A DNA stretch of 64,000 nucleotides from Adiantum capillus-veneris (lineage: Eukaryota; Streptophyta; Polypodiopsida; Polypodiales; Pteridaceae). Below are positions 63,691 to 64,000 of this stretch, in pieces. The notes beneath the pieces are model-generated. The model was not told where the DNA came from. It ran no database searches and saw only the letters and a list, made by a program, of their open reading frames with translations. The first letter of the stretch is position 1, and each line of letters starts with the position of its first letter. A program made the position numbers and the translations under genes. The stretch lies in assembly GCA_014529385.2 (NCBI GenBank), contig CM043944.1, positions 59,905,268-59,969,267 of the forward strand, written 5' to 3'.

Positions 63691-64000
63691 CTAGCACCAC
63701 CTGTCTTCCACTCAATACCCATAACTTTCACTCTTACATCTCGCGCCACGCCCAAACACCAAGCTTTAGCATGGTTAGCCATCCTCATGTGCACATTGGA
63801 CTTGGCTACCACCTTAACCCCTGTTTTCCTCATTGCAGATTCCGTCATGATGCAAACCTATGCTCCACCATCTATATAGTCTTGAACCTGCATCCTTTTC
63901 TTGATGACAGCATCCACCAAAGGAATAACCTCCATCGAGCTACCTAACCTGAGTGCCTCATTTTGCACTACCTGCACATTGCGCTTACCCCTTGGCAGCC
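63691..64000 (-). pseudogene. Second copy of the gypsy protease region, cut by the window end
   Basis: It is collinear with 62230-62540, with scattered changes, and again reads MTESAMRKTGVKVVA and MRMANHAKAWCLGVARDV. It begins at the end of the partial LTR, so it is either a tandem duplication (62223 to about 63690) or a second element joined here. Confidence 0.8.

Noticed and set aside
63345-63848. Poly-Pro and poly-Gly frames near the G run
   Set aside because: They are produced by the 37-G homopolymer and LTR sequence.

Overview
This window reads as intergenic DNA from a large plant nuclear genome, most likely a fern. The reasons are: nested Ty3/gypsy and Ty1/copia LTR retrotransposons, a broken endogenous caulimovirid (plant pararetrovirus), long (AG)n/(CT)n tracts, and one intron-less PLS-type pentatricopeptide-repeat (PPR) gene plus PPR relics in the style common in fern genomes. 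There are no bacterial operons, ribosome binding sites or CRISPR arrays. The fern assignment is inference; I could not run a search.

Layout, left to right. 395-12409 is a minus-strand LTR element ('element A'): 152-bp LTRs, 5-bp TSD TGCGG, a relic of the chromovirus pol end and about 3.7 kb of non-coding interior. Its right-hand LTR is split in the TATA-like site by a second element at 4521-12307. That second element has LTRs of 2.6-2.7 kb, a PBS, a PPT and a single gag-like reading frame with no pol, which is the TR-GAG (gag-only) architecture. 13452-14760 is a decayed copia RT-RNase H piece and 14957-16752 a minus-strand PPR pseudogene. 17029-24860 is a minus-strand gag-protease element ('F1') whose gag is split by a small chromovirus at 20082-23761 with a perfect TSD (TCTTT) but no gag.

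25768-29756 holds tandem and inverted repeats that bracket a broken caulimovirid (coat protein, zinc knuckle, protease, RT). 30096-33218 is the only long, clean host-like gene: a 1040-residue PPR array of ten L-S-P units, cut short by a 20-bp duplication. 34838-42420 is a patchwork: a second F1 LTR and gag start, another gypsy LTR and gag, a minus-strand gypsy gag-PR-RT piece with a 277-bp tandem duplication, and a copia pol with a deleted integrase. 43407-48247 has a gypsy gag relic, a possible transposase relic and a minus-strand copia RT-RNase H piece. 48370-51890 is AT-rich DNA made of two long repeats with inner repeats and minus-strand TATA boxes. 52000-56900 is mostly empty apart from one unrecognised broken frame. 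56963-63690 is a minus-strand Ty3/gypsy element with a 2-kb LTR, two RNase H domains and integrase, all disrupted. A second copy of its protease region runs off the window end.

The pieces do not form a pathway. They record successive transposon insertions. The best-supported relationship is that the gag-only element, F1 and the 56963-63690 element share a similar leader next to the LTR (TTTTGG... ending GAGC), so the first two may depend on enzymes from relatives of the third.
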